The notes beneath the pieces are model-generated. The model saw only the letters and a program-made list of their open reading frames with translations. It did not search any database and was not told where the DNA came from. The position numbers were made by a program, and so were the translations under genes. From contig NZ_CP104307.1 in assembly GCF_025252405.1 (NCBI RefSeq), positions 1,984,001 to 2,048,000 of the forward strand: DNA of 64,000 nucleotides, in the 5' to 3' direction. Of this stretch, positions 63,724-64,000 are shown one piece after another (within the stretch, counting starts at the first letter, position 1; each line of letters starts with the position of its first letter). The DNA comes from Flavobacterium sp. TR2 (GTDB taxonomy: Bacteria; Bacteroidota; Bacteroidia; Flavobacteriales; Flavobacteriaceae).

Positions 63724-64000
63724 ATGAAATATGAAAATTTGAAGAAATTTATAATCAGCACCAAATCAAGCAAAAGCACGATTTACAGATTCTACAAAAA
63801 GAATGAAGACCTATTTGCTGAAACCAGCCTAAGAAGCGGAAAGAGAATGTTCCCTGCTGACCATGCCAGATACTTTGACAGTGAAATCATGTTCGATGAG
63901 AACAAAGCCCTGAGACAGGAAAACCAATCGATGAGAAACCTCATTGACTGTCTGGCAGATAAACAGAGCCTGCAACATACCTTCTGGCAGATGGATTGGA
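63724..64000 (+). CDS. Start of a probable DNA-binding protein, runs off the window
   Basis: An open frame from an ATG at 63724 continues to the window end (92 codons). It reads MKYENLKKFIISTKSSKSTI at the start, followed by YRFYKKNEDLFAETSLRSG, which looks like a helix-turn-helix. Then come an acidic helix and LRQENQSMRNLIDCLAD (coiled coil). Its richer GC content differs from the genes before it. The kind of protein is common on flavobacterial plasmids or integrative elements, but I cannot name the family. Confidence 0.6.
   Translation, partial: MKYENLKKFIISTKSSKSTIYRFYKKNEDLFAETSLRSGKRMFPADHARYFDSEIMFDENKALRQENQSMRNLIDCLADKQSLQHTFWQMDW

Overview
The window is chromosomal DNA of a Flavobacterium, most likely a relative of F. 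johnsoniae. The evidence is the low GC content, the gliding and type IX secretion (T9SS) cluster gldK-L-M-N with a tandem gldN paralogue (gldO), several secreted proteins with T9SS-type C-terminal domains, and promoters fitting the Bacteroidota -7 box TAnnTTTG. No database search was possible; family names come from reading the translations.

Region 1 (1-26.3 kb) is mostly core genome. On the minus strand lie an acidic repeat protein cut by the window edge, lptE, a sigma-54 activator, a GxxExxY nuclease-like gene inside inverted repeats, and miaB. On the plus strand lie topA, a degenerate ureohydrolase-like gene, gldKLMNO and a DAO-type flavoprotein. Then come DUF983, an ABC-F ATPase, a divergent App1/diacylglycerol-kinase pair, a GNAT/FemAB-like gene, DUF1761, an LRR protein, a beta-propeller protein and tRNA-Glu(UUC).

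Region 2 (27.2-38.9 kb) is a compact peptide natural product island. On the minus strand a class I lanthipeptide precursor gene, too short for ordinary ORF calling (32145-32315), is followed by a lipoprotein S8 protease, a lantibiotic dehydratase N-terminal protein and a separate elimination-domain protein. No LanC cyclase is visible. A membrane-anchored TPR/AraC regulator is divergent from a plus-strand set: two short double-glycine peptides that both carry GxxxG, a CPBP-family membrane protein (candidate immunity), an HlyD-type adaptor and a C39-peptidase ABC exporter. A palindrome, TCGAAATTCCTGAATTTCGA, sits upstream of the lanthipeptide operon, and a close copy sits between the regulator and the double-glycine peptides. 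This ties both halves into one regulon.

Region 3 (38.9-47.6 kb) is a decayed accessory zone. It holds a truncated copy of the C-terminal part of the 47.6-51.6 kb T9SS cargo gene, a fragment of a second copy of the ABC exporter tail, a membrane-protein gene broken by one nonsense codon, repeated gene ends, a tRNA 3'-half relic and several small secreted proteins of unknown function. Repeats that look like degenerate tRNA 3' ends plus terminators lie at about 27.2, 38.9 and 47.4 kb and bracket the island and the decayed zone. I read this as serial insertion or duplication next to a tRNA locus.

Region 4 (47.6-63.3 kb) holds large secreted surface proteins: an SBBP/Ig-like/CHU_C protein, an Rhs/YD protein without a toxin tip, a T9SS type A repeat protein, and a 1729-residue Rhs toxin. 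The toxin has twelve MopE-like calcium/copper-type repeats at the N-terminus and a GIY-YIG-like nuclease tip, followed by a candidate Imm26-type immunity gene. The last 0.5 kb changes character and starts a new gene, probably the edge of a mobile element.
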